Below the pieces are notes generated by a model. It had not been told where the DNA came from, ran no database searches, and was given only the letters and a program-made list of their open reading frames with translations. From Mucor racemosus (taxonomy: Eukaryota > Mucoromycota > Mucoromycetes > Mucorales > Mucoraceae), in the NCBI GenBank assembly GCA_027405735.1, contig JAPEHQ010000006.1, positions 124,001 through 188,000 of the forward strand: a stretch of 64,000 nt of DNA, read 5' to 3'. Within the stretch, counting starts at the first letter, position 1. Each line of letters begins with the position of its first letter. Positions 12,171 to 25,222 of this stretch are shown in pieces. The position numbers and the translations under genes are program-made.

Positions 12171-12289
12171 CAACAGTATACTAGTAAATTGTAATTTAAT
12201 ACACTATCGTTCAATATGACCAAATATTAATGGACAAGAGAAAATACAGTCGGTGAAAATTGATGCTCAATGTAAAACGAGGTCAAGAT

Positions 12290-13556
12290 TGATAAAAAGT
12301 GCATTCATTGTGTGATGAAAATTGCGATATTTTGATGGATAGAAATTAGACGACCAAGATGTATGTTGTTGGGTTGCTTCAGGATTTTCAAAAGGGTTCA
12401 AAAGCATTCTTTATTAAACTCAACTGCATGTTGAATACTTACCATATGCGATTAGTATCATTTTTTCTTTTATTTAATTGTTGTATTATTAAAAATCAAG
12501 CTTTTCCTAGCTTATAACAATAACAATGACAATGAGATGTTTCTGGTTTTAGATTGACATTTATCATAAGGCGGGCTGATGATACGTTTGAAACTACTAC
12601 TGTAGATGGAACCAGTCAATTTAATTTATGGAATCAGAATTAAAATACCAAGGAACTATTTGCAAGTGCTTAAGTTGGTACTAGTAAAAAAGCATTGCAC
12701 AAATTGGCTTGGGATAAAGAGGATAAAAACACGGCAATACGTTTCAGTGATGACCATGTTTATATTCATGATATTGGAGAGGTACGACTAAAACTCAATG
12801 TACGTTATCTCTAGCGCAATAATTATAAAGTAAGACTATATTATCATCAAATGAACTACCACACAATATTAACGTATATAAATATTCACAGTAATAAGCT
12901 TGAATCAAATGGATACAGCATCGTATATTCTTGAAAAAGTCCTCAAGTATTATAAAATCTCTTATTTTTAAGACTTACAAAGCTTATAAGCGGAATATTA
13001 ATTTCAAAAATTATTCTTGTTCAGGTCATCAATTTTGACATTTTTTGAATTTTTTTTTCTGATTTTGCAAATCTAGAGTTAATTATACTACTAACTATAA
13101 AAGCAAAAAATATACACATATAAAAAATTTAGCGCTCTAATTGCTCAATAAAAAATTTCAAACATTTTTATTGCAAAATATTACTTGAAAATCCTTTAAT
13201 CAAAAAACCGTTTTTGGGGCAAAAGTAGAAAGTTTTATTATTTAACTTTTAATTTTAAGTTTTTATAAAATGCGTATTAGTTATAGCTACAATTTTCTCT
13301 CACAATGTAGTATATTTAAACGTTGATTGTGGTATCAAAATTTGATTTTTCTGTTTTTTGATCAAAATCATGAGTGTTGGTAAGGATAAAATGAGTCCCT
13401 GAAAACGTCCGCTACAAAGCCTAAATTTTCAGACCGTACATGGTTAAATATAAGAAAAGTTGAAAAGCACCTTTTTATTTGAAACTTAGATATACCGTAG
13501 TAAGAGACTTAGCCGTTCAATCTTGCCATGCTAAATTACGGCGTCGCTATACGGGC
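12290..13556 (-). repeat. Right arm of the ~1.3 kb inverted repeat
   Basis: Reverse complement of 8865-10145. The spacer between the arms is about 2.1 kb and contains an L1 solo LTR and L3 material. A further partial copy of the inner end of the arm lies at about 14150-14340. Confidence 0.8.
12567..12783 (+). pseudogene. Captured dynein intermediate chain-like fragment, copy 3
   Basis: Same segment as at 9649-9862, now on the plus strand because it lies in the opposite arm of the inverted repeat. Stops interrupt the WD40-like frame after FNLWNQN and after ELFASA. Confidence 0.55.
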
Positions 13557-13569
13557 TCTCTTTTACCTA

Positions 13570-13800
13570 TTATTTATGTTAAATCTCATTTCAATCCCAT
13601 ATTGAACCTGACATTCAAATGGAATTGAAATGGTATAAATACTTTTAGAATCCAAGACCTAATGGCTCCTGGCTTCCTTTTTTAACTTAGTAATAAAGAG
13701 CTTACGTTCTCCGTGATATAATCACTTGTAGTCTTTATTTTATTTGTATTGGAAATAATCGTTATCTACATATAACTCTCACTATGAATGTGAGAGAGAA
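13570..13800 (+). mobile_element. LTR-like repeat, family L3, second copy
   Basis: Contains GAATCCAAGACCTAATGGCT and AATAAAGAGCTTACG and ends AACTCTCA at about 13792, parallel to 11380-11530. Directly behind it a short ATG-started Cys-rich frame (about 13813-13911) could be leftover coding sequence of the element. Confidence 0.45.
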
Positions 13801-13911
13801 CTCACCACATCTATGAACACAAAAAATGATCCAAATTGTGATGCTTCCTCGATCTGTACGCAATGTTTTTGTGGCGATACCTGGTGGCTCGAGTGTAATT
13901 TTGGCATTTGA

Positions 13912-14489
13912 TTGTCAAATGTATCGGATCAAGATGAAGTTGGTTGATTGATGTAACGGATAATAAATTCAACGCCATTTATTAAATGGGCGAATATGAA
14001 TGTATAAAGCAAAGCTTACTTTTGAATAAAAGTACTAATTATTCTGATTACTATCAATAGGCTCAAAAAGCATAGTTAATTTCAATCATTGCTACTAAAT
14101 TGTATAATTTCATATGCAGAAAACTCTTGAAGCATTCATTATTTTTTTTGGCAATGCTGCAAATCATCGTTCAACATGGCTGAATATTAATAAATCAGAG
14201 AAAATTCAACTGGTAAAAACCTGATACCCAGTGGACATCGAGGTCAAGGTTGATAAAAGGTGCATTCATTATGTAGTGAAAAGTCGCAAAATTTTGATGG
14301 ATAGAAATTACAGGACCAAGGTCCAAAATAAAAATATTTGAAAAATTATACTGTGTGCTGAAAATCGAAATACCTTTTGTTACAACCCTCCCTTTGCAAC
14401 GAAATACAACTTCTACATAATTAGAATATACACAATTGATTAATATTTTATTAAAAAAAAGTGCTTGCACAATGAAATAATTATCACAT
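13912..14489. repeat. Repeat debris, no gene
   Basis: About 14150-14340 is a partial copy of the inner end of the inverted-repeat arm (TTGATAAAAGGTGCATTCAT, TTTTGATGGATAGAAATTAC). I see nothing else before the stop codon of gene A at 14490. Confidence 0.45.
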
Positions 14490-17400
14490 CTATTTTTTGG
14501 AAGAGAAAATGGAAAAAATATTGAAATCTCGAACTTTTTCTACATCTAAATTAACTTTTAAAGGAGTCATCTGGATTCGTTTAAAAGTGATGGATCCAGT
14601 TTTTTCAACTTGTCCAGTTTTAGATAGCTTAATGAGAGAATTCCGACTCTGTATATCAAGTGATATTTTATCAATAGCCATTTTTAAGGTTACCTCCAAC
14701 TCAATCACTGTACCATTGGCGATTGAGGAATTTTCGGGTAAGTCGATAACATACTCGACAATTTTGTTTAATTTACGTTCAGTGCTCGATTGGAACGGTT
14801 CCATTCGATCATATATATCGGGTAGCTCTTCATCATCTTTAGAGAAAAGAGCTATAACATAAGAGAAAAACATAATTAGATTTAGTTTTCATGGTTATTG
14901 ATTTAAACATTTAGAACTTACCAATAACAGCACTTCCAGGATACTCTACAGATACTGTTTGTGGATACATTGTTTCTTCCATGTCAATAGGCGTACCTTT
15001 TCGAATGAAATAAGACAAATGGCTTTTATTGTTTGCTTTTTCTGGATTGTCGACCTGAATTGCATATGATACTCTGGCGCTTTTCTTTGAGACCAAACGA
15101 GGTTCCAAATAGTAAGAGACAGCACCCCGAGATATAGCAGTTACACCGTTTGGAGGAACACAGACATGCTTGATATCACGCTCAATGCAATAACGCTGGA
15201 TTTCTTGCTGCAAATATTTCGATTGACTAAATCCTCCAACTAACAGTATAGCAGATGGTGGGTACCTGGAGCTTTTCTCGATGTGGGTTCCGAGCAATTG
15301 AAGAACTTGTTCAATGATAGGGCCAAAAACAATATTCTTTATATCATTCTCTGATATTTCAAACACGGTATTTTCTTTTGTGAGATGACACCTAGATTTG
15401 AAATTCTTTACTACTTTACGCTCTGTATCTCGAGATATGATGGGAAAACGAGGCAGCTGGATTCTGTATTTATTGTTAGAATTGGTAGGCATAAAATTGT
15501 GCTATATGATTGATTAGAAACAGTATATACTAAATGTTATAAATATCAAATTACCTTGATTTTCTTTTCAAAATAATCCATGTGAACTTTGTAAAACTCT
15601 TCTCCTGGAGTTGTCAAGCCCAAAACTTTAGTGTAGAATGTTTGAATTAATTCTCTAAAATTTTTATCCAAATGACCTGCACCACAAGTGCCACCAGTAC
15701 CATCACCAATTTGTTGAATACTAGCAATGCCATTTTCTTTTTTCTTTGTAAAAGTAACCAAATCAACAGTTCCTCCACCAGCATCGCAAACAATAAAAGT
15801 CAAACCATTATCAAAAAAGTCATCTGTAAGTTTCAAAGTATTCTTCATAAATTTCTCACAAGAAAGTGCAGCTGCTTCAGGTTCAGAAATAAGCTGAACT
15901 ATCTCATTGGGATTCTTGATTAGCTCAGCCTTTAATGCAGCCTCAAGCATAATTACTCTACTTGCTTCAGTCCACATGGCAGGCACTGTGATAACATATT
16001 CTAATCTCAAATCTTTAGAACTAAGGTTGTATTTAGTTTTCAATGTCTTTCTGATTGTAGTGTTGAAATTCTTCAAGTATTCAGCAATAATTTCGACTGG
16101 GGTCAAGGTCTTGATACGTTTGGTTTTCTTTTCATCATTTGATTTTGTACTGACCATAAAAAATCTTTTCTTATTTTCTTCAATTACTCTGTTTCCTTTG
16201 CCGTAAAACTGGTCAACGTTTTTAGGAGAAAGAAGAAGTTTAAAGAACTCCAAGTTCAAGTCGCCTGCCTTTTTTGGCGCTCTCGATGCAGCAAAACCCC
16301 AACTTAAAAACTTTCCACTGTTCTCATTATATCTCAATACAGTAGACATTTTTTGATACTCCTCGGCTTTGTCCCTAAATAATTTTGCATGAATTAAACT
16401 AATAGTTTTTCCTAGTTATACAGTGTAAAATATTACCATTTTTCTATAGCAATAATTTCTCTATTATTTGGACCTCCTACTGTACTGATATCAGCGTAAG
16501 AACATCCAGAAAATGTTGTCCCGAAATCTAAAATGAAAAGATGGTTACAAGATCAACACTATAAAAAACTGGAAGAGTCAATTAAGCATACCTATTCCGA
16601 CAGCAAAAGATCCTTTAGGTTTTGACGTTGTCTTTTGGGGTTCAATTGATATTTGTTGGGTTTCAGCATTTTGAGCACTGTTTTTTACTATATCCAAAGG
16701 TTTTATGCTGATAAAAGTCGGGATTTGCGTCAATGAAGATCGAAGTCCAAACGAGACAGCTCCATTAGAAATCATATACTTTGGTCGATCTTCCCAAATT
16801 GCACATTTAGGAACACGCTTGAAAGTTAGACTTTCAACAAAATCATCACACTTTTGAATAAAAAAGGGATCATCACAATATTGGCCACGGAAAATGATTC
16901 TTCCAATGTCATTTGCTTGACATTCTTTGTAAATCAAAAGAAAAAGATCGTCTAAAAATGGCTTGAATACGAATTCTCGAAGATCTGCATTACAAACATC
17001 GACAGGGCCATTCTTGCCTTCAAAGAAAGTCCTCTCTTCATCATTATTCAAATCGATTTTAACCTTGCAAATATGTTAATTTCTTGTTCGAACTGAATAT
17101 AATAAATATGTTACCTTCTGGTATTTTTCAAACGAATCTACAACAACATCAATCTGTTCAGGTTCGGTGATATCCAAATTGAAAGTTTCAGATCTATCAA
17201 TCAAATAGTTTTTGAATTTGTCACCGAGACTCCAGTAACCTGGAATACCGCTTGATTCTGATGATACTACAATACTAGTAGCGTCTGTTGTTTGAGCTTT
17301 GATTACAGAGAATTTGGCTGAATCATATCCAATATCAGCGACTAAACAGTTACTTTCAAGTTCAATACCACTGAAAAAACGTGGTGCAGATAAACAATCG

Positions 17401-18120
17401 TATCCAGCAGCTACTGCATCGTTTACAAATATTAAACGATTGGAATCATCATTTTCTTTGAGAAAACCAGCCTCTTTGAAAGCCACTCGGATGAGATTAG
17501 TGTATTTCAACTTTTGTGTAAGGCCATCAGGAATTGCAAAACAGAATCGACAATCATGGAGATCGTACCGTTTTGCTATTTGTTCATTATTAGACGAACG
17601 ATGTGCTTTAGCTCTTTCTTGCTTTTCGTTTAATATCTTGAATGCTTTTTCAAAATGGACATAAACAGCTGTGAAAAAGTCTGAAAGAACCAACTTTCCA
17701 TCAGGCCCATCTTCTTTTGTTCCTTCTATAATCGATTGGATTACATATTTTTTGATGTTTGGAATATAAACATCACCTTCTTCAAAAGGACTATTTTGAG
17801 GGAGACCTTCAAAACCAACTTTGATTCCATCAGCATTACAGAGAGACCAGTTTTTGTATTGAATACAGGTAGGGAAATGGCTTTCATTTTTCGAATCATT
17901 AGGCCGATATTGAAATACTGATGCAGTAGCTGGAATTTTATCAGTAGATAGCGAACAAGTAAGAGAAGATGATCCGAGATCTATGCAGAAATGGCGTCAG
18001 TTTAAATAAGCTTAATATTTGATTATTCTATTTACCAAATCCTATAACGCGACTGTAGTCTTTCTTGGTTTGCTGAGAAAACAAAATCTCAGGTAATTCA
18101 TTACTGTCCCCACGAGTCAT
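14490..18120 (-). CDS. Gene A: tandem double-NBD Hsp70-like (HSPA12-like) protein
   Basis: Seven exons (18036-18120, 17115-17980, 16592-17063, 16437-16527, 15555-16374, 14922-15501, 14490-14851) join in frame to 1091 aa. NBD1 (about 25-470) has phosphate-1 IGFDLGSSS at D29, but at phosphate-2 reads VADIGYDSAKF, and at the adenosine site FRGQYCDDPFF. NBD2 (about 471-950) is canonical: GIDFGTTFSGCSYA at D475, SEPEAAAL, CDAGGGTVDL near 702, and VGGFSQSKYL near 867. A beta-rich tail of about 140 aa follows. Family knowledge: HSPA12-type ATPases share the Hsp70/actin fold and usually have one NBD. Inference: NBD2 binds ATP and NBD1 is a degenerate partner. It lacks the W-codon intron seen in NBD1 of C, D and F. 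The ATG at 18120 is the only in-frame start before the conserved core. Cytosolic location is likely, with no signal peptide. Confidence 0.88.
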
Positions 18121-19164
18121 CCTGTTTGATAATGAAAATACTTTGAAAGAAAAGAAAAGAAAAAGAGTCGAATATGCTCAAGATTAGCCTTTTTAAACAA
18201 ATGCAATACTGATATTTTGTTTTGTGTAATGTCTAAGCCAGAAAGTTAAAAGTTGAACACAGAAGAAATCACATTATCCTTCTGTTTTTTTTTTTTTACA
18301 TTTTACTCGATTTGTTTTGCTCTTTTTCTTTTGAAATAGTATGAATAACATGTCAAATCTTTATGTATTACTCTTGTAAAAGGTAATTTGGTATACACAT
18401 ATCACATCAATAAGCCAGAGTATGCCACAACAACAAATTTAAGGTAGTACAAATAGAGTTATACCGTAAAGAAAATGTACATGACAAACAGTTCTTGATT
18501 GCTTCACACAAACCAACTTGTTTGCTGATCGTATATCACATGGCGAGTTGGTATTAAAGAGACTCCCATCTATTGCATTATGTTTCTTTACTTTAAGCTT
18601 AATATTATACTCAATTACGGCGGCCATATAACTAGAGAAAGCATGGAGTGATACATTGTGTAATTAAGAGCAATGAGTTAAAAGCTTCAATAACATTGTA
18701 TAAATGTATTTATCGGATGCTTTCCGTCGAGATATTTTACACCTTGAATACATGCATGCATATTATGCTGAGGAAAATACCCCCTTTTTGATACTCTAAG
18801 TGCCGTAACAGAAATTGAAATATTGTCTTATTTTAAAGGTTTTTACAGACATTTAGCATATTCCATGGCATAATAAAACATGATACTGCATTTACAATCA
18901 TCTTTATAATGCACCGATAAGATATCATTGAATTGACCAAACTAAAGACTATTTTAAATGGGTATTCCAACGCATATACGAATGCAAAACATGTGTCTGT
19001 CCATTTGTGTAAATAAACAGAAAATACAGAAATGTAGTTCAAATGCCAGAGCATATTATAGCATGTTTTTTCTAGAAACAAACCTTATTTAGAAAATTTG
19101 ATTCGAGATGATTAGATACTCTCTTTATTCTATAAATCTATACAACAACAACAACAACAGCAAC
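18121..19164. other. Upstream region of gene A and downstream of Rsm22
   Basis: No gene recognised. Pyrimidine-rich and AT-rich tracts lie directly upstream of gene A. I found no clear heat-shock element. Confidence 0.4.
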
Positions 19165-20942
19165 TCATTCTTTCTCGGATACACCCTGAGAAACTCGAGT
19201 AACAACCTTATTTTTTGAATTATGAGGGAACAAATCACCCCACATTGCTTTTCTAGCATCACGGTAGGGTATCTTGCCTTGAGATTTAGGAATGACCATG
19301 CGCTGTATTTCACCTTCTTTTGAACATACATCCATTACCACATGTCCATTCTTTTTCAATGCAGGCTGTATTAATCTTGGCCATTGATATGCTTGTCCTT
19401 CCATTGTCGATTTAGTAGGTCTGCTTCCTCTACGTAAAACTACATAGCTGTATTTTGAATCTTCTGTATTGAATTTAGAATGCTTTGTTTTCATTAAAAA
19501 CGATGGACGTTGAACTCTTTGTGAGAAATGGCACCAAATGTCATCAGGCTTTGCTTGAGGTGAAAATAATAATGGGCAAGGACGATCATGAGAGCACTAT
19601 AATTTAACGATAATCAATATTACAAGTGTTTGTTTATTGTTATGAATACTAACAGGTGCCACCACATGAGCATTTATGCCCTCTGAATCTAAAATCCATT
19701 GTCTAGCTCTAGCAATGTTGGAAAATCCAATAGGTGTACCTCTATCAATCAAAACCTGCAATACTATATTTAGCATTAAACCAATGTAAATGTCTGTTAA
19801 ATGCTTACCAATACATCTCCTGTTTGTGCCCATAGCTGTTCTATTGTAGATTTTTGAAGCGCAGTTGATGCTATATCTCCAAGTGTAAATGCACTGACTA
19901 CAAGATCGGTTTTTGGTGCCTAAAAATGACTCTGTATCAATTCACATTGCTATATTACATTTTAAATAAAAACTCTATTACCTTTGCATCAAACCCTAAA
20001 TATCTCTTGAATTCGATCGGATTATCGCCCTCTTTCTTTACTGATTCTACAAAAATGCATTAGTTAATACAACACTTGTAATTCATTTTGCATAAATTAC
20101 CCTCTAAATGTTCAGCAACACGCAACATATCTTCTGAAAGATCTACACCAACGCACTTTTCCAATTTAAATATCTCCTTTGCAGCCCTAAAAAACAAATC
20201 CTTTTGTATTAGGTATCTTTGACTAATCTACAAGCGATCCAAATATTACCAAATGGCTGTTCCTGGTCCAGTACCAAAATCCAACATGGAACGAGGCTGA
20301 AAATCAGAAATTCTTCCAGAAATTTCATGCATAATGTTAGTAACTGCTGCAAAAGTTGATGGCAATACGCCAGCTGCATAAGCTGCTGATTCTCTAGGAC
20401 CATAAGAAAGTTTATGCGGTTCAACTAATGCTTTTGAAGAAGAAGAAGCAGAGGCATTGCGTAGCTTTTTTGCTTTTCTTGAACCGTCAAAATCCTCATT
20501 TGATTCTTTGGGTATTCTAGCTGTTGATCTTAATGCATCATATAATCGAAGAGCATCAGTTCTAATCAATCTTTTGTCCTGTCCTATCGATATAATGTTA
20601 GTCTATCTATACAAATGTCAAAAAGATCAGTTTAAAATACCTTCTACAAGTTCAGTAATGCCTGTAATCAAAGGCTTTGGAAGTTCAACGCACCCAATTC
20701 TTTTACGTCCAAAATCTGCTTCTTCAGAGTTTCTAACATGGTGTTCGGAAGTTACATTGATCTCCTTGGCTACCAAATCACTACTTGGAATTAGTTGCCA
20801 TGGTAACGACTTCAAATAAATACTGTTATTACCTTTCCTGATCCAAGGTGAGTGATTGCAATTGCTTTTCTGTCAAGAAAATAGCTTTGTTGGAAGAATA
20901 ATTTCGAGTTGTTAAGCGTCTAAATAATTGCTTGGAGGTCAT
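19165..20942 (-). CDS. RSM22: Mitochondrial Rsm22/METTL17-like ribosome assembly protein
   Basis: Eight exons (20833-20942, 20641-20780, 20250-20583, 20101-20186, 19982-20046, 19809-19919, 19654-19755, 19165-19596) join to 459 aa. The N terminus MTSKQLFRRLTTRNYSSNK looks like a mitochondrial presequence. A methyltransferase-fold motif I, MLDFGTGPGTAIW, lies at 183-195, and VGVDLSEDML follows. The C-terminal part has VVAPCSHDRPCPL, then WCHFSQR and MDVCSKEG. The cysteines at about 317, 323, 338 and 407 match the [4Fe-4S] ligand pattern of METTL17/Rsm22. Known role: assembly and stability of the small mitoribosomal subunit in the matrix. The first intron (20781-20832) was placed by frame and branch point, because a nearer AG would leave only 23 bp. 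It is the one ordinary single-copy housekeeping gene inside the Hsp70-like cluster. Confidence 0.85.
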
Positions 20943-21725
20943 ATCTTGATAGTTTATTAATGTAAGCTTGGGATAAAAAAGAAGAACAGTCGTTTTTCAT
21001 TCAGGGTTTTCGAATTGACATGGAACCTACAACTTATTTTTAGTGGTAAATGCAACAACTGGGCTAGAAAACTTTTCATGTTTGTGGCTGCCCAATGTAT
21101 TTATCACAAATCTATATTTAATAACTAAATATCCAAATATTTTAAATTTGATAATACATCATCATTATTTGTAAACAAACGCATTTGATTGCAAAGAACC
21201 CTTTGATGTTTGATTATACACATGCTTTTCCAACCGAAACCCTCATGATCATCAATGATTATAATAAATTAATAAACACAATGTTGCTCTGAGTAGTACT
21301 TATCAAAGGAAATGAAAGAATACAAATGCCTTAATTTAATTAAAACAAGCACAACATGTTACCATAATTAGTGGTATTGCTGTTTGATATATATATATAT
21401 ATAGGAATGCCTTGTTTAAATAAGGGATATAACAGTATTTATGTTTGAATAATAACTTTCATTGGTCCTGTCATGCAGAGAATTCGATTTGGACTCATTA
21501 TCGTAATGTCCATGTTCTTATTCCCAAGGCAAATCCACATAATAAGAAGTTAGTTTATACGTAGCATGCTACAATACATCATCACACAAGTGTAATGTGA
21601 CACTTGTGCCATCTAACCCAGCCAAACTTCCCCTTTCGAATAAAAGCTTTAAACTGCTGATAATGGTATTAGTTTAAAACATTAACTCCTGCTTTCTTCC
21701 TGAATACATATATTTTTGTTTCAAT
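20943..21725. other. Intergenic region between Rsm22 (minus) and gene B (plus)
   Basis: Shared upstream region of divergent genes. It contains an AT microsatellite (ATATAT.. near 21390). TTCCTGAA at about 21696, 30 bp before the ATG of gene B, is two inverted heat-shock units, which is weak on its own. No gene seen. Confidence 0.4.
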
Positions 21726-24700
21726 ATGAGCAATAGTATTAAAGACGAATATTATTACGTTGTTGGCATAGGTAGCAAATTAACAATAGCTGAATTTGAT
21801 AAATATATTTATATATTGTATATTAGATTTTGGAACTACATATTCTAGTTGTTGTTATGCCAGAGTTGAAGATCCAGAGACAGTTTATTCTGTTAAAAAT
21901 TGGCCTAGAGCGTCAGTTTTAGACGAAAAAGTGCCTTCAGTTATTGCGTATTCTGGTATAAATCACAATGACACTAATATAATTCCATCCGTCATTGCTT
22001 ATACATTAACAAAACAGCAAAGTTCAATAGACGTTGAAAGCGAAGTTTTGGGCTTTGGAAATGTACCTGAAACTACAACATCCATTCGAATTAAACATTT
22101 GCCATTTCTGCTTCATTTAAAAGATTTAGAACCTGATGAAAACAACAGAAACCCTGCTGCTGATTTCTTGAAATTGTTTCATCAACATGTTATAAAGAAA
22201 ATTACTGAAAAACAAGGCGATAAAGGAATAACCAAAATCAGATATTGCTTTACTCTTCAACATCAAAGTCAGCCTAGATATGAAAGAAACTTGACCAAAG
22301 CAATCAAGTTAGCTGGAATTTACAAGGACGATGATCGAGAAGATAAACTTTTATTCATTGATACTTATACGGCAATGGCAAAACATTTTCTCAAAACTGA
22401 AGACTTGAGATTGAACGATAATTTCATCATCTGCGATGCTGATTCCAAATATCTGAAAATTAAGATTATGAAAGTTGTTAGCATTGGAAGAGATGTAGAC
22501 ATCAATAAATTAGACTATGATTTTACTAGTGACAGTTTGTGCAGCAATAAGTTGAATGATTTATTCGAAGATTATGTTTTGGACATTATTAAACAACATC
22601 CTATTTACACAGAAGACAAACTATTCGACATAAAGAAAGCTGCATTAAAATATTTCAAAGAAAACATGAAGGTAATAAATTGATTAACAATACTAGAAAA
22701 TATCGACTAAATATATTAAAAAAGTATTCCTTGGATTTAACCGCTGTGAAAAAAGTCTACATCTCATTATCTGCTGTTCATTCAGGCACAGGGCCTGCTC
22801 CTTATTTAACACTCGAAATGCAAGAGCTCAAACAGAAAGTTTATGACCCCATTATTAATGAAATATGTAAAGTTGTTTCAGACCAGTATAAATCAAAATC
22901 GATAGGCAATGTGTTCTTGTGCGGAACCCTTTCAACTCTTTTGTATATGAAACAAAGACTAGATACAATAACAGATGATGTAATTGTTGTATCAAATGAT
23001 GATCTTTCATCAGCGCATGGCGCTGTCTATCACGGACTGAACGAAAAACTCGGGATCCCAAGAACAGCACCAATTTGTGTGGATGAACACAGTAGATTAA
23101 TTGAAGATAATTTGCAAAACAACAAGAACGATGATGATTATACGCATATTATTGGAATTGGTATGTTTAAAATCAAAACTTACCATTTAGTTGCATTAAT
23201 TGGCATGAATTAGATTTTGGCACAAGTTTTTCAAAATGGTATTATAGCGAAATAAATAGCAATGATCAAGTTGAATTCGAGTAAGTTTATATCATGTTAT
23301 ATTCTCCAAAAAGAATCAACACTGATATACATGCATAGCAAAAATTTAATGCAACTTCCAACATTATCGCTATATGATGAAAGTTTGAGACAACAGAAAT
23401 ACTGGGGAAAAGAAGCATTTGACGATTACTACAAATCTGGGCAATCAGGAAAACTCATGTCAAGGTTTAAACTATACTTGGAAGAAGTCGACAAAAACGA
23501 AGAGAATGAGCACATTGTCATAAATGCTATATCAAACTATCTGAGAGCATTGAATAACAATATTGCAGAGACTATGGAATTAAAGTTTCCAGGAACATTC
23601 AAGAAATACAGATATTGCTTTACAGTACCTACAATATGGAGTGACAAGATGAAAAGGGTGATGCGAGATACAGTTACTTCTGCTGGCATTGTCTCAAAGG
23701 AAGACCATCCGAATCGACTTTTGCTAGTGAACGAACCAGAGGCTGCTGCCATCTTTTATGCAAATGATACCAAAACTGATTATTTCGAGAGATATTTTGA
23801 AAAGAATCCACAAAAGTCTAAAGTACAAACATTGATATGTGATGCTGGAGGAGGAACTGTTGACATGGCTACTTATGCGTATTTTAAGAAAGAGAACAAC
23901 AGTAAATATTACATTGACGAAATAACAGCAGGAAGCGGCAGTTTTTGTGGATCCTCATTCCTGGATGATGCTTTCAGAAAATTTATACAAAAGGAGTGCT
24001 ATGATAAAGATTACAATATCAAAAATTATGAACTTGAACAGATTGTTTTACATTTTATTTTAAATATCAAGGTAAAGGTGTACGTACATAAATTACTTTC
24101 CACACTATGCTAATAATAATATAATTGTGCAGGAAAAATATACTTACAAAGCTCCACAAGATACCATCATTGATGTACCAAACGAAGAAAATGCCAAAAT
24201 CATAGTAACACCCAACGACATGTCAACAATAATATTCGACCCAATTGTAGACAAGATTCTTGCTCTCATCGAAGATCAATACATTGCTATGCAAAAAGCT
24301 GAAATGGAACTTGATATGATCATTCTAACTGGTGGTTTGGGACAATCTACATATCTTCTCAACAAAATAGAAGACAATTTCTCGGGTAGAGGAATTCAAG
24401 TACATGCACCATTACAATATGATCAATCTGTAGTCAGAGGCGCTGTAGAACTAGCACGAGATACAAGTTATATTACAAAAAGAATTGTACGAAAATCATA
24501 TGGTGTGGAAGTAGTGGCTCCATTCATTGATCCTACCGAATCCGTAGAAGCGTCTTCAATACCGAAATTCATCAAGTTTAGATACGATAATCTGTTTAAA
24601 GCTAATAATTTTATGAAAAATAATGAATATGTTGAGAAAATGTACTATGTTACATATCCCAATAATGCCTTTATATGTAAGTTATACAAATGATACAAAA

Positions 24701-25222
24701 AAATATATATATTTATATTTATTTACCAACATTTTGCATTTAGCAATTCTAAGCACTAGCGTTGAAAAAGTAAAAATTGATTCTTCCCTGGATTCTCAAC
24801 TCGAAGAAGTTTTCAGACATAACGTCGATATGCCACAATTATCAGCCTTAAAACCAGGAGATATGGTACCTATCATAATAAGATTATATCTGGGACAAAC
24901 TGAAATCAAATTGAAAGTTATCATTGACGAAAAGATTACTACGAGACAATCATTCTCTTCTATTACAAAAGTCAAGGGAGTACAAGAACAACAACAGTTA
25001 CAGCAACCACAGCTTCCAAAACTACTACAGAAAAGCTTCTCCTCAAAACCAATCCCACAAAAGAGCTTCTCCACCAAATCAGAGTAAGTTATTTATAAAA
25101 TGGAGACATCCGAGCACTTTCTAATTATTCTTTTACCTAGAAACGTATCTTCAGATTTTTCAAAAAAGGGTAAATCACAATGGGCCGGTATATTCAATCG
25201 ATTCAAATCACAAGCGAAATGA
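21726..25222 (+). CDS. Gene B: tandem double-NBD Hsp70-like protein, B/C subfamily
   Basis: Eight exons (21726-21771, 21827-22671, 22725-23160, 23214-23280, 23339-24071, 24133-24676, 24744-25083, 25141-25222) give 1030 aa with every junction in frame. NBD1 starts GIDFGTTYSSCCYA (D16), but phosphate-2 is CDADSKYLKI, the connect motif is DTYTAMAKH, and the adenosine loop is LCGTLSTLLYM. NBD2 starts at D443 (DFGTSFSKWYY), with NEPEAAAI, CDAGGGTVDM near 633 and TGGLGQSTYL near 776. The tail has a Gln-rich stretch (QEQQQLQQPQ) and repeated KSFS motifs, and ends in a basic GIFNRFKSQAK. Closest relative in the window is gene C (1029 aa), in the opposite orientation. An AATAAA-like signal follows the stop at about 25251. 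Function inferred: ATP-dependent chaperone-like or scaffold protein in the cytosol. Confidence 0.88.

Noticed and set aside
14497..17664. Plus-strand ORFs opposite gene A (for example 14497-14862, 15907-16206, 17299-17664)
   Set aside because: Shadows of the minus-strand exons, which have clear Hsp70 motifs.
20820..20832. Short 23-bp intron between Rsm22 exons 1 and 2
   Set aside because: Too short. The AG at 20781 gives 52 bp with a CTAAT branch point and restores the protein frame.
21690..21710. Heat-shock element upstream of gene B
   Set aside because: Only two inverted units (TTCCTGAA). A functional element needs at least three, and the other family genes show none.
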